Below, piece after piece: positions 56,120 to 64,000 of a DNA stretch of 64,000 nt (positions are counted from its first letter, which is position 1; every line of letters starts with the position of its first letter). The stretch is from contig NZ_FNIA01000006.1 of assembly GCF_900103505.1 (NCBI RefSeq), positions 124,001 through 188,000 of the forward strand. The letters are read 5' to 3'. Both the position numbers and the translations under genes were made by a program. Origin of the DNA: Haloarchaeobius iranensis (GTDB lineage Archaea; Halobacteriota; Halobacteria; Halobacteriales; Natrialbaceae). A model generated the notes under the pieces. The model did no database searches. It had not been told where the DNA came from and saw only the letters and a program-made list of their open reading frames with translations.

Positions 56120-56491
56120 TCAGAACGGGGCCTGCGGGCCTTCGTCCGTCTCGTTGCCGTCGTCGCCGTCCTCGACGGTCTCGCCGGGGAACGAGGGGGA
56201 CTGGCCGCCGCCACCGCCGTGGCCGCCACCCTCCCCGCCGGTGTCGGCGTGGACCTGCTCTATCTCGGGGATCTCCTTGACCATGCGGCTCTTGATGGCC
56301 TGGATGGTCATCGGGGAGATACCACAGCCGGAGCAGGCACCGCCGAGGAGGATGGTGACCTCGCCCGTCTCGCGGTCGAGGTCCTGGATGGCCGCACTGC
56401 CGCCGTGCATCTGAATCTGCGGGAAGTTCCGACGGAGGAAGTTGGTGACGCGCTCCTCCAGGTCGTCGCCGCCCTGTGTCTCGGTGCTCAT
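56120..56491 (-). CDS. NifU-like iron-sulfur scaffold domain protein
   Basis: 123 aa. A NifU C-terminal domain (about 8-85) carries the cluster-binding C53-x-x-C56 in LLGGACSGCGISPMTIQAIKSRMVKEIPEIEQV. The tail (about 85-123) is Gly/His-rich and acidic. It assembles or carries Fe-S clusters to target proteins. A 14-bp palindrome sits between its TATA box and start. Confidence 0.92.
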   Translation of the reverse strand: MSTETQGGDDLEERVTNFLRRNFPQIQMHGGSAAIQDLDRETGEVTILLGGACSGCGISPMTIQAIKSRMVKEIPEIEQVHADTGGEGGGHGGGGGQSPSFPGETVEDGDDGNETDEGPQAPF

Positions 56492-56503
56492 GCTCCGAGT
56501 TTC

Positions 56504-56523
56504 GGGACGGGCGTCCCTAAACT
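56504..56523 (-). promoter_or_regulatory. TATA box and core-promoter palindrome of the nifU-like gene
   Basis: TATA-like GTTTAGGG (56516-56523) lies about 28 nt before ATG 56491. Overlapping it is the perfect palindrome GGGACG-GG-CGTCCC (56504-56517). A protein bound there would cover the core promoter. Confidence 0.45.
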
Positions 56524-56595
56524 TTGCGCACCACGTATTCGCCCCGCGATGGCGGGTGTTCCCCTCCGTTCACCCGCGTCCGGCATGGCGCGAAC

Positions 56596-56602
56596 GTTTA
56601 TG
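56596..56602 (+). promoter_or_regulatory. TATA box of the 39-aa gene
   Basis: GTTTATG, centred 31 nt before ATG 56630, favours that start over ATG 56585. Confidence 0.45.
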
Positions 56603-56629
56603 CTACTCGGTATCGTCTCTCAGGCAGAC

Positions 56630-56749
56630 ATGAACGTCCTCACGGTGCTACTGGAGGCGATCGACGGGTTCCGAGACGGCGGTGCGACGGAGGCCATCTC
56701 GGAAGGGGTCGAGGAGGTCGCAGAGCAGGAGACCGGCCGCGAACTCTGA
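56630..56749 (+). CDS. Micro-protein of 39 aa, function unknown
   Basis: MNVLTVLLEAIDGFRDGGATEAISEGVEEVAEQETGREL. One amphipathic N-terminal helix is followed by an acidic helix. The start is chosen from the TATA box; an upstream in-frame ATG at 56585 would add 15 residues but precedes the box. Codon use fits a real gene. No family recognised. Confidence 0.5.
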   Translation: MNVLTVLLEAIDGFRDGGATEAISEGVEEVAEQETGREL

Positions 56750-56800
56750 CACCCGGCGCCGCCACCAGCCGTCGGGGAAGCCCGCCGGAACGGGACCCGA

Positions 56801-57118
56801 CTACAGCCCGAACACCCGACGGAGCTCGCTCCGGATCTCCTCGCGGTAGCGTTCCATCACCGCGTCGAACTTCTCCTCGTCGACGACGACGGCCGTGAGC
56901 CGGTCGTAGGGGTCGTCGGGCAGCTCGACGGTGAACCCCTCGTCCTCGTCGTAGAACGGCTCGGACTCGTTGAGCACCTGCTGGTCGATGCCGTGGATGA
57001 GCGTCGAGTCGAACTCCTCGTTCATCGTCTCGAACGCGTTCTTGTAGGCGCGCTGGAGCTGGGGGAAGTAGTCGACGTACTTCTCGGCCTCGAAGCGCTC
57101 GGGGTCGAACTCGGTCAT
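56801..57118 (-). CDS. Small conserved haloarchaeal protein, function unknown
   Basis: 105 aa from ATG 57118 (MTEFDPERFEAEKYVDYFPQLQRAYKNAFETMNEEFDS). A helical N-terminal half is followed by a beta-like region (FTVELPDDPYDRLTAVVVDEEKFDAVMERYREEIRSELRRVFGL). Acidic and soluble, with no motif. It resembles a widely distributed haloarchaeal DUF family, but I cannot name it with certainty. Confidence 0.8.
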   Translation of the reverse strand: MTEFDPERFEAEKYVDYFPQLQRAYKNAFETMNEEFDSTLIHGIDQQVLNESEPFYDEDEGFTVELPDDPYDRLTAVVVDEEKFDAVMERYREEIRSELRRVFGL

Positions 57119-57626
57119 GCGTGGAGGAAGGGACAGGGCGGTCAAAAGTGGGGCGTTTCCGAGGTCCGGGAGTTGGCCGTCCTCGGGACACCGCCGTCAG
57201 CGCCGGCGCCGCTCGACCACGGCGAGCGACTCGTCGACGACCAGCTCGAACGGCTCCCTCCCTGTGTCGTGCGTCGATAATCGGCTCTCGTCTTCCATGG
57301 TCCGGGCGGGGGTCCTCTCACCTCGTCGGTACGACCACTGTTCGGCAGGAGCGACAAAAAATCATCCCGTGACCGTGTGCGGAGCCGAAGCTGGGTGGAG
57401 CCGCGCCGGGTCGCCCCGTGCGACCGAACACTCCCGCGCTCGCTACCGACCGGCGGCACCGTCGTGCGACACCGGGAGCCGTTTTCGTATAGTGGCATCC
57501 GATTTATTGGCGGCGGGCCGACGAGCAGCCGACGGACACAGAGACACCGCCTCAGGCAGCGAGCTGGCTGAAATCGGGATTTCACCTTGGAATCACGTTA
57601 TGTGCGTCGCGAAAAAAGAGAGCCGT
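57119..57626. other. 508-bp spacer with one possible 33-aa gene
   Basis: Apart from the minus-strand micro-ORF at 57197-57298, it holds AT boxes near 57353 (AAAAAAT), 57499 (TTTATT) and 57596 (GTTATG). The last is placed to serve the vWA gene. No RNA gene is seen. Confidence 0.4.
57197..57298 (-). CDS. Possible 33-aa micro-protein
   Basis: From ATG 57298: MEDESRLSTHDTGREPFELVVDESLAVVERRRR. The short strand-turn-strand pattern and GC3 bias are gene-like, but the size makes chance likely. The nearest TATA-like run is about 60 nt upstream. Confidence 0.35.
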   Translation of the reverse strand: MEDESRLSTHDTGREPFELVVDESLAVVERRRR

Positions 57627-59387
57627 ATGTCCCCACGAAAGAGACGCTCGTTCCTCGCGCTGGCGACGGCGACGGCCGCGTCGCTGGCCGGCTGTAGCAC
57701 CAGTTCGACGCCGGGGAACGACCCCGCAACGGACGGGCCCACCGACCTCCCGACGACGGCGCCACCGGGCAGCCTCGTCGACGACTGGCAGTTCGACCCG
57801 GCCGACATCGGCCAGGGCGGTGGCGCCGGCTCGAATGGCGGCAGCGGCGGCGCGAACGTCACCTACTCCGCGCAGACCTCCACCGGGAACAGCGTCGGAC
57901 TCGCCGCCGGCGGCGCGAAGGACGTGAACAACTTCCGCCAGAACGTCGAGGAGGGGTACCTCCCGCTGCCCAGCGACATGCCCTACGAGGGGCTCTTCTA
58001 CGACTACTACTTCGACACCGGGAGCGCCGGCGACTGCGACTCGCTGTTCTGCCCGCGCTACGCACCCGCCGTCTCGGCCGACCCGCTGTCGGGCGAGACC
58101 GAACGCTACCTCTCGGTCGGCCTGAACTCCGGCCTCGACGCCGACGACTTCGAGCGGAAACGACTCAACTTCGTCGTCGTGCTCGACGTCTCCGGCTCCA
58201 TGGACTCGCCGTTCGACGAGTACCACTACGACGAGGACGAGAGCGGCGACGAACCCGACTCCCGCCCGAAGATCGCTGTCGCCCGCGACGCGCTCGCCTC
58301 GCTGACGGAGCAGCTCCGCCCGGGCGACCGCTTCGGCGTCGTCCTCTACAACAACCAGGCGACGGTCGCGAAGCCGCTGAACACCGTCGAGACGACCGAC
58401 ATGGACGCCATCCGCGGCCACATCGAGGCAGACATCGAGGCCGGCGGCGGCACGAACCTCTCGGCCGGGCTGGACGAGGCCAGCGCCCTCTTCGACGACG
58501 TCGCCGACGCGGACCCCGACGTCTACGAGAACCGCATCGCCGTGCTCACGGACGCGATGCCGAACCTCGGCGACACCAGCGAGAGCGGTCTCCAGGGCCG
58601 GCTCGAGCGCGAGGCCGAGCGCGGCGTCCACGCGACGTTCGTCGGCGTCGGCGTCGACTTCAACACCGAGATCGTCGACGCCATCACGAGCGTGCGCGGC
58701 GCGAACCACTACTCAGTCCACTCGGCCGACGAGTTCGAACAGCGGGTCACCGACGGCTTCGAGTACATGGTCACGCCGCTCGTGTTCGACCTCTCGCTCG
58801 AACTCGACGCCGCTGGCTACGAGATAGAGACGGTGTACGGCACCTCTGCCGCCGAAGAGTCCACTGGCGAGGTCATGCAGGTCAACACCCTGTTCGCCTC
58901 GGACCGTGAAGAGGGGGCGACGAAAGGCGGGGTCGTGCTCGCGAAACTCCGTCAGACCGGTGAGAGCGGCTCCCTGCAGCTACGAGCGAGCTGGGAGGAC
59001 AGAGCGGGCGAGACGAGCGAGACGACCGCGACGGTCACCTTCCCCGACGGGGGCCCGGAGCAGTTCGCGAACACGGGCGTCCGGAAGGCGGTCCTGCTGA
59101 CCCGCTACGCCGACCTCTGCCGCAACTGGGCGGTCGCCATGCGCGAGGACGACGGCGAACCACCCGGTGACGGCATCAGCCCCGTCGAGTACGACGACCT
59201 CGGACGCTGGGAGCGCCAGTCGACCGACCTGGCCGTCTCGCCGGAGTACGCCGAGCGCTTCGAGTCGTTCGCCGACTACTTCGAGTCCGAGATGGCCGAA
59301 ATCGGCGACGAGAGCCTTTCGCGGGAGCTTGCAGTGCTCGAGCAGCTGGTCGAGGCAGGTGTGACGACTCGGCGACTCGGACGGTGA
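57627..59387 (+). CDS. vWA-domain Tat lipoprotein (YfbK-like)
   Basis: 586 aa from ATG 57627; the frame is open upstream (another ATG at 57600). The signal PRKRRSFLALATATAASLAGC has a twin-arginine start and lipobox C23. A vWA N-terminal region (KDVNNFRQNVEEGYLPLPSDMPYEGLFYDYYFDTG) precedes a vWA domain with MIDAS motif DVSGSMDSPF. A C-terminal beta domain ends the protein. It is probably an adhesion or scaffold protein on the cell surface. Confidence 0.9.
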   Translation: MSPRKRRSFLALATATAASLAGCSTSSTPGNDPATDGPTDLPTTAPPGSLVDDWQFDPADIGQGGGAGSNGGSGGANVTYSAQTSTGNSVGLAAGGAKDVNNFRQNVEEGYLPLPSDMPYEGLFYDYYFDTGSAGDCDSLFCPRYAPAVSADPLSGETERYLSVGLNSGLDADDFERKRLNFVVVLDVSGSMDSPFDEYHYDEDESGDEPDSRPKIAVARDALASLTEQLRPGDRFGVVLYNNQATVAKPLNTVETTDMDAIRGHIEADIEAGGGTNLSAGLDEASALFDDVADADPDVYENRIAVLTDAMPNLGDTSESGLQGRLEREAERGVHATFVGVGVDFNTEIVDAITSVRGANHYSVHSADEFEQRVTDGFEYMVTPLVFDLSLELDAAGYEIETVYGTSAAEESTGEVMQVNTLFASDREEGATKGGVVLAKLRQTGESGSLQLRASWEDRAGETSETTATVTFPDGGPEQFANTGVRKAVLLTRYADLCRNWAVAMREDDGEPPGDGISPVEYDDLGRWERQSTDLAVSPEYAERFESFADYFESEMAEIGDESLSRELAVLEQLVEAGVTTRRLGR

Positions 59388-59486
59388 CGGTGTGACGTAC
59401 GGCCGTTTCGAGGCCTGAACCGGCTTTTTTGTCCCGTTCGCGTGTTCTCTGGATGACAAGCTTCGGCCCTCGCTCGGTACTTCATA

Positions 59487-59798
59487 AACCACATGTCGAG
59501 ATATAGAATAGCTTGCCGGCAGCGTGCCACCGACCGCGAGAACAGCCCTGTTCCCGCGGCGTCGCGACGGAAACCGGCCGCCGACGGTGACGACGGCAAG
59601 TATCTTCCGCACGTCGCGGTCCGAGCAGCCGGCGACGAGACGGACCACGGCGTCCGGGACACCGGGCGAGAGGAACACGACGACAACGCCCGCCAGCCCG
59701 TACTCACCGAGGCCGGTGTCGAATCTGTAGAGCGGTTCGGGTGCGACGACGACCTGCCGGCGGTCCGCATCCTCCGCGAGGAACCGAGTGCGGGTCAC
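59487..59798 (-). pseudogene. Relic of a TVP38/TMEM64 (DedA/VTT) family membrane protein
   Basis: From ATG 59798 the frame reads MTRTRFLAEDADRRQVVVA, like the start of haloarchaeal TVP38 proteins. It jumps straight to a late part (LGEYGLAGVVVVFLSPGVPDAVVRLVAGCSDRDVRKILAVVTVG) that is the conserved PG-PDD-x-x-C-x-x-AG loop and following span. The roughly 130 residues normally between them are absent, the conserved Cys is Arg, and after VGG the sequence looks frameshifted. It is read as a decayed gene in a 437-bp gap; no intact product is expected. Confidence 0.55.
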
Positions 59799-59824
59799 GG
59801 GCCGGGACTCGCGCTCGACGGGTT

Positions 59825-60439
59825 CTATCTGGCCTCGAGCCGTCGGTCGAGCCAGCCGGCGAGGTCCTCGCCCCAGTGACGCAGTCGTGTCGTCGCGAAC
59901 ACCGTCACCACGAGGCCCCCGAGGAGGTTGAACAGCAGGTCGAACATGCTGTCTTCGAGTCCGTAGAGGATGAGGACCGGTTCCTGCCCGAGCCTGATCG
60001 CGACCTCACGGGCGAGGAACTCCGCGACCTCCCAGAGTACGCCCATCGCGAGCACGAACGCGAGCACGAACAGACCGGTGAACGGCGGCGGGAGGTGGAT
60101 GTCCTCCCGATGGACGTCGACGGCCCAGACGACGGTGTACGCGACGACGGCGACGACGGTCGCCGAGAACGTGTGGGTCAGGTGGTCCCACCACCAGACG
60201 CGGTCGTACAGCCCGATCATGCCGATGGAGTGCAGGAAGACGGCGGCGGTGACGACCAGCGCGAACCGTGGGTCGAGCAGGAGGTCACGGTCACGCGCGA
60301 GCACGGCGGGGACCAGCGTCACGCCGAAGCCCGCGAGCGCGTTCACGACGACGCTGACGTTGCGAGCGAGGACGCCGAACGCGAAGACCACGACGAGGCC
60401 GACCTGGAGGGCCCGATTCAGCAGCCGGAAGCGGTCCAT
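59825..60439 (-). CDS. Membrane protein, YjdF/DUF2238-like
   Basis: 204 aa from ATG 60439 (MDRFRLLNRALQVGLVVVFAFGVL). About six spans, with polar motifs YDRVWWWDHLTHTFSATVVAVVAYT and GVLWEVAEFLAREV in and beside spans, are found in DUF2238-type proteins. Function unknown. It is divergent from the YdjM-like gene by about 90 bp. Confidence 0.8.
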   Translation of the reverse strand: MDRFRLLNRALQVGLVVVFAFGVLARNVSVVVNALAGFGVTLVPAVLARDRDLLLDPRFALVVTAAVFLHSIGMIGLYDRVWWWDHLTHTFSATVVAVVAYTVVWAVDVHREDIHLPPPFTGLFVLAFVLAMGVLWEVAEFLAREVAIRLGQEPVLILYGLEDSMFDLLFNLLGGLVVTVFATTRLRHWGEDLAGWLDRRLEAR

Positions 60440-60527
60440 ACAGCGTGGTAGCTCCGGCGGCGACAAAAACCCACCCTCTGTCCTTCCATAGGGGACAGAT
60501 TAGTAAGGCCGCGCCTCGTACGGAGGC

Positions 60528-61127
60528 GTGATGATGGCCATGACCCACGCGCTGGCGGGGCTCGTCCTCGCCGCGCTCGCAGTCGTCGTCGGTGGCGACC
60601 CGGCGACGGTCGCGGTGATGGGGCTCGCCGGGAGCCTGTTCCCCGACCTCGACATATACGCCGGCCACCGGAAGACGCTTCACTACCCGGTGTACGGGTG
60701 GATTCCGGCAGGGGGAGCCGTCGCACTCGCCGTCGCCGTCCCGACGAACGCGACCGTCGCGCTGGCGACGTTCCTCGTCGCCGTGGCGCTCCACCCGGTG
60801 ATGGACATCTACGGCGGCGGCCTCGAACTCCGACCGTGGGAGGGCCGGTCCGAGCGCGCCGTCTACAGTCACTACCACGGGCGCTGGCTCGCGCCGAAGC
60901 GCCTCGTCCCCTACGACGGCTCGCCCCACGACCTGGGGACCGCGGCCGTGCTGGCAGTCCCGGCGATGACCCTGCCCGACCCCGTGCCGGCGTTCGCACT
61001 CGCGCTGCTCGCCGTCGGCGCGGTGTACGTGGCGCTCAGGAAGCGGCTCGCCGCGGTGTGGTCCGCGCTCGCCCGAGCGCTCCCCGAGCCGGTCGCACAG
61101 CACGTTCCGGCCCGGTTCTTCGAGTGA
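60528..61127 (+). CDS. YdjM-like membrane-bound metal-dependent hydrolase family protein
   Basis: 199 aa; possible starts are GTG 60528, ATG 60531, 60534 or 60540, with GGAGG at 60522-60526 upstream. MTHALAGLVLAALA, SLFPDLDIYAGHRKTLHYPVYGW, LHPVMDIYGGG and YSHYHGRW contain the His/Asp residues of the DUF457 (YdjM) family. About four spans. The enzymatic activity of this family is inferred, not proven. Confidence 0.85.
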   Translation: MMMAMTHALAGLVLAALAVVVGGDPATVAVMGLAGSLFPDLDIYAGHRKTLHYPVYGWIPAGGAVALAVAVPTNATVALATFLVAVALHPVMDIYGGGLELRPWEGRSERAVYSHYHGRWLAPKRLVPYDGSPHDLGTAAVLAVPAMTLPDPVPAFALALLAVGAVYVALRKRLAAVWSALARALPEPVAQHVPARFFE

Positions 61128-61133
61128 CCGAGG

Positions 61134-62549
61134 TCAGCCGAGCTGCTCCCCCACCAGCCGGTCCGCCTCCGCGACGAACGCCTCGACCTCACCCCGTGGA
61201 ATCGTCGCCCCGGCCGCGACGACGTGCCCCCCGCCGTCGCCACCCACGGCCTGGGACGCCTCGCGCATCACGACCGACAGGTCGAGTCCCTTGCGAACGA
61301 GCGCACCGCTACCCCGCGCTGAGACCTTGACCTCGGTGTCGCTCTCGTTCGCGAACGCAAGGATGGGCTTGCGAGGGTCGATGCCGCCCGCGCCGAGGGC
61401 CATGCCGGCGACGATGCCGACGATGGTCTCGCGGATACGGTCGTCCGCGTGGAACCACTGCACGTGCGCCTCCGCCGTCGTCCCCTCGTTCTTCACGAAC
61501 TCCAGCCCCTCCGAGAGGTTCCGCCGGTGGTTCCGAAGCAGCGTGCGGGCCGACGTCAGTGCATCGTCGCGGTCGCCCAGACAGACCGCCAGCCCCACAT
61601 CGGCGCGCTCGTATCGCGCGGTGGCGTTCAACAGCGTCGAGAACTCGCTGGCGTCACGGAGCTCGGTGCCCTCGGGTTCGGCCGTGAGGGTGTACGTCGT
61701 CCCGACGAGTTCGTCGATCCGGTCGGCGGGCACGCCCGAGGCGACCGCCCGCTTGACCAGCGCGCTCGCGACGGTCTGGCGCTCGTCGGCGGTGAGGTCG
61801 ACCCACCGACGCCACTCGCCGTCCGCCCGGCAGTCGACGTCGAGTTCCTCGAGGAAGGCGACCGCGCCGTTGTGGTCGTTCGTCACGCCGGGGATCTGCA
61901 CGTCGCTCGCGTACTCCAGCAGCTTCGGGAGCGGGCGGGTCTGCTTGCCGTACACCGCGAGGTCGGTCCCGCTCTCGACGACGCCCGCCGCCACGCCGTC
62001 GTCGACGATGGCCGCGTTCGCGCCGTGGAGCTCGCCGTCCTGGTCCTGCATATCCCCGACCGCACCGACGATGGCCAGCCGGGCCAGGTCGCGGTTGTCG
62101 CCGTCGCCCTCGAGCGCCCGGGCCAGCACGTAGGCCGCGCCCGCGCCCGAGAGCTCGGAGCCGCCGTCGATCCCCTCGAGCAGCGGGTTGAGGTGGAACT
62201 CCGTGTCTGCCTCGCCGGGCTGGTGGTGGTCCGCGATGACCGGCGTGAACGCCCCCCGCTCCTCGTGGGGGACGATGTCGTCGATCTGCCCGCTGCCGAA
62301 GTCGGTGAACAGCACGGTGTCGTAGTCGGTCTCGGCGATGGCGGCGATACGCTCGGCGTCGAGCTGCTTCTCGAAGACGACCTCGTGGTCGATGTCGGCG
62401 CGTTCGAGCGCGCTGGAGGCGACTGCCGCACTGGTGAGCCCGTCGGCGTCGATGTGCGAGGCGAGCAGCACCGCCTCGGCGGCGCGCAGGCGCTCGGCGC
62501 AGGCGGCGGCGCGGTCGGCGAGTTCCGGGACCGGTGACGTGGCGGACAT
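61134..62549 (-). CDS. RecJ-like DHH/DHHA1 phosphoesterase (single-strand nuclease family)
   Basis: 471 aa from ATG 62549, chosen because the TATA box at 62575-62582 is about 30 nt upstream; ATG 62561 is closer than expected. DHH motifs run LLASHIDADGLTSAA, LFTDFGSGQ, VIADHHQPGE and AIVGAVGDMQDQDG, and the DHHA1 end is GGDGGGHVVAAGAT. Archaeal relatives (RecJ/GAN) act on single-stranded DNA or RNA and associate with the replisome. Confidence 0.92.
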   Translation of the reverse strand: MSATSPVPELADRAAACAERLRAAEAVLLASHIDADGLTSAAVASSALERADIDHEVVFEKQLDAERIAAIAETDYDTVLFTDFGSGQIDDIVPHEERGAFTPVIADHHQPGEADTEFHLNPLLEGIDGGSELSGAGAAYVLARALEGDGDNRDLARLAIVGAVGDMQDQDGELHGANAAIVDDGVAAGVVESGTDLAVYGKQTRPLPKLLEYASDVQIPGVTNDHNGAVAFLEELDVDCRADGEWRRWVDLTADERQTVASALVKRAVASGVPADRIDELVGTTYTLTAEPEGTELRDASEFSTLLNATARYERADVGLAVCLGDRDDALTSARTLLRNHRRNLSEGLEFVKNEGTTAEAHVQWFHADDRIRETIVGIVAGMALGAGGIDPRKPILAFANESDTEVKVSARGSGALVRKGLDLSVVMREASQAVGGDGGGHVVAAGATIPRGEVEAFVAEADRLVGEQLG

Positions 62550-62574
62550 TCGTCGGAGCATGGGTCACAATCGC

Positions 62575-62582
62575 GGTTAAAG
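62575..62582 (-). promoter_or_regulatory. TATA box of the RecJ-like gene
   Basis: CTTTAACC on the minus strand, centred 30 nt before ATG 62549. Confidence 0.5.
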
Positions 62583-62651
62583 CCTCGGGTGGGGCGGTCC
62601 CGACGCCGGGCTCGGCGCACGCTTTTCAGGCCGGTCGCCGTACCGCCACCA

Positions 62652-63248
62652 ATGACGGACGACAGTGCGACACCGGCCGTCGACGCGCCCCGGAGCGGCA
62701 AGCGGGTGCGCTACCTGGCGACGGCCGAGGAGACCGACGGCGAGTACGCCCGGTTCGAGATGTGGCTGGCTCCGCCGCCCGACTCACACGGACCGATGCG
62801 CCACGTCCACCCCGAGCAGGACGAGTACCTCGAGGTCAGAGCGGGCACGCTCGGTGTCTGGCACGACGGCACGGAACGGTTGGTCGGACCCGGAGAGAGT
62901 GCGACCGTCCCGGCGGGAGACCCGCACCGGTTCTGGAACGCTGGCGACGACGAGCTCCACCTCGTCGGTGAGGTCAGGCCCGCGCTCGACACGGAGCTGT
63001 TCATGTACGTCACCTACGGCCTCGGCCGCGACTACGCGACGACGCCCTCAGGGATGCCGCTCAACCCGCTCCGGCTCGCGCCGGTCATCGACGAGTTCGA
63101 CGACCTGCTCTACCTCTCGCACCTCCCGACGTGGCTCCAGCGTGCCGGCGTTCGTGTCCTGGCTCCCGCCGCCCGCCGGCTTGGCTACGGCCACGAGTAC
63201 CCCGAGTACGTGCCGGCCGAACGGCGACATCTCATCGACACTGCCTGA
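62652..63248 (+). CDS. Cupin-domain protein
   Basis: 198 aa from ATG 62652. The cupin barrel (about 30-115) contains motif 1 MRHVHPEQDEYLEVRAGTLGVW and motif 2 GDPHRFWNAGDDEL with metal-binding His and Glu. The C-terminal about 80 residues (NPLRLAPVIDEFDDLLYLSHLPTWLQRAGVRVLAPAARRLGY) are an extra helical domain. Substrate unknown. Divergent from the RecJ-like gene. Confidence 0.85.
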   Translation: MTDDSATPAVDAPRSGKRVRYLATAEETDGEYARFEMWLAPPPDSHGPMRHVHPEQDEYLEVRAGTLGVWHDGTERLVGPGESATVPAGDPHRFWNAGDDELHLVGEVRPALDTELFMYVTYGLGRDYATTPSGMPLNPLRLAPVIDEFDDLLYLSHLPTWLQRAGVRVLAPAARRLGYGHEYPEYVPAERRHLIDTA

Positions 63249-63470
63249 CGGAGCGGCGCCACGGACCGCCCCGCCCCCGTTCTCGCCGCCGAACCGTCCA
63301 GAGAGTCACCGACGACGCCGAGCAGCGGGGTTCGACGGAGCCCGCCGTTTCCGGCCGGGAACGCATTTTGTATCGCGAAATATAGTGTATCGTCGGGGCA
63401 GGTCGCACGCTATCCACAGTGAGCAAACAGGCCTTAGAAAGCCCACTCCGTTCGAAAACAGTAGCTTCGC

Positions 63471-64000
63471 TCAGTCCCGATACGTCGGACCCGCCCGTTC
63501 GACGACCGCACAGGCCAGTTCGTCGAACTCCGCCTGCTCGGGCACCACGTCGACCGCGATACCCTCCGTCTCGGCCGTCTCGCGGGTCGGTTCGCCGATG
63601 ACCCCGACGACGGCGTCGTCCAGCCCCGAGACCGCCTCAGTCCGGACGCCCCGCTCCTCGGCCGCAGTGAGGAAGTTCTGGACGGTCAGCGAGGAGGTGA
63701 AACAGGCCGCATCGAGGTCGCCGCTGGCGGCCAGTTCCGCCGACTCGCCGGCGCCCTCGGGGCGGACGAGTTCGTAGAGAACCGTCTCGTGCTGGTACGC
63801 GCCGGCCGACTCGAGCCCCGCGAGCAGCACCTCGCTACCGTGGTCGCTCCGGGCGACCTCGACCCGTGCGCCCTCCACGCGGCCGGCGAGCAACTCGACC
63901 ATCCCGGTCGAGGAGTACTCCTCGGGGACGAGGTCGACCTCGTACCCCTGATCGCGCAACGCCTCGGCGGTCGCGGAACCGATGGCACAGACCGTCGTCT
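63471..64000 (-). CDS. hemD: Uroporphyrinogen-III synthase, 5' end outside window
   Basis: About 176 C-terminal residues are visible. The flow VCAIGSATAEALRDQGYEVDLVPEEYSSTGMVELL, ARSDHGSEVLLAGLESAGAYQHETVLYELV and AACFTSSLTVQNFL is that of HemD, which closes hydroxymethylbilane with inversion of ring D in heme and cobamide synthesis. A 222-bp spacer with no clear gene separates it from the convergent cupin gene. Confidence 0.9.
   Translation of the reverse strand, partial: TTVCAIGSATAEALRDQGYEVDLVPEEYSSTGMVELLAGRVEGARVEVARSDHGSEVLLAGLESAGAYQHETVLYELVRPEGAGESAELAASGDLDAACFTSSLTVQNFLTAAEERGVRTEAVSGLDDAVVGVIGEPTRETAETEGIAVDVVPEQAEFDELACAVVERAGPTYRD

Noticed and set aside
59493-59879. A 128-codon plus-strand frame.
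   Set aside because: It is antisense to the TVP38 relic and the end of the next gene, is Arg/Asp-rich and resembles no protein family.

Overview
The window is a GC-rich, gene-dense chromosomal segment from a haloarchaeon (class Halobacteria); the genus cannot be fixed from the sequence alone. The evidence is a very acidic proteome, archaeal information-processing genes (Rpo7, Spt4, S24e, S27ae, L31e, L39e, L18Ae, aIF6, SRP54, FtsY, prefoldin), many genes that look leaderless with a TATA box about 25-32 nt before the start codon, Tat-type lipoproteins, a halobacterial transducer, an NAD-dependent DNA ligase and the LysW-carrier route to arginine. I see no rRNA, tRNA, CRISPR array, insertion sequence or integrase, so this looks like core chromosome rather than an island.

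Layout. 1-8.7 kb: the end of a PIN-domain gene, rpo7-spt4-GTP-dependent dephospho-CoA kinase, an oppositely oriented chemotaxis transducer, rps24e-rps27ae-kae1/bud32 (KEOPS), an HTH regulator and TiaS. 8.7-13.2 kb: a repeat-bearing spacer, then two tandem ABC-2 type export cassettes whose ATPase genes share a perfectly identical tract. 13.2-18.2 kb: NAD ligase, a Tat lipoprotein, two adjacent single-domain MgtE-like membrane proteins and a second, larger copy of the repeat. 18.2-28.2 kb: SurE, ornithine cyclodeaminase-like protein, methyltransferase, srp54, and the rpl39e-rpl31e-aif6-rpl18Ae-pfdA-ftsY cluster, then a 2H phosphoesterase and a TPR/DUF424 pair. 28.4-32.9 kb: serA, thrC and small regulators.

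32.9-42.2 kb holds nine genes for arginine synthesis on the minus strand: argG-argH, then lysW-argX-argC-argB-argD-lysK-argF. Every step from glutamate to arginine is covered, apart from the carbamoyl-phosphate supply. The argG gene is preceded by an unusually long, hairpin-rich leader. 42.5-53.4 kb: small membrane and zinc proteins, a cold-shock protein, an XPD-like helicase, a CDF transporter, a phosphoesterase, a membrane-anchored regulator, threonine aldolase and ketopantoate reductase. 53.5-64 kb: a flippase-like/sulfatase-superfamily pair, a NifU-like scaffold, a vWA lipoprotein, a relic of a TVP38/DedA-type gene, membrane proteins, a RecJ-like DHH protein, a cupin and the start-truncated hemD.

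The observations most worth checking are: two exact copies of a GTTTAC-N7-GTAAAC operator-like palindrome 21 kb apart; the four-hairpin argG leader; the paired intergenic repeat elements bounded by GGACTGAAAGGGG and GGGGCTTTC; the gene-conversion signature in the ABC ATPases; a short palindrome inside an apparent argC insertion; and the TVP38 relic.
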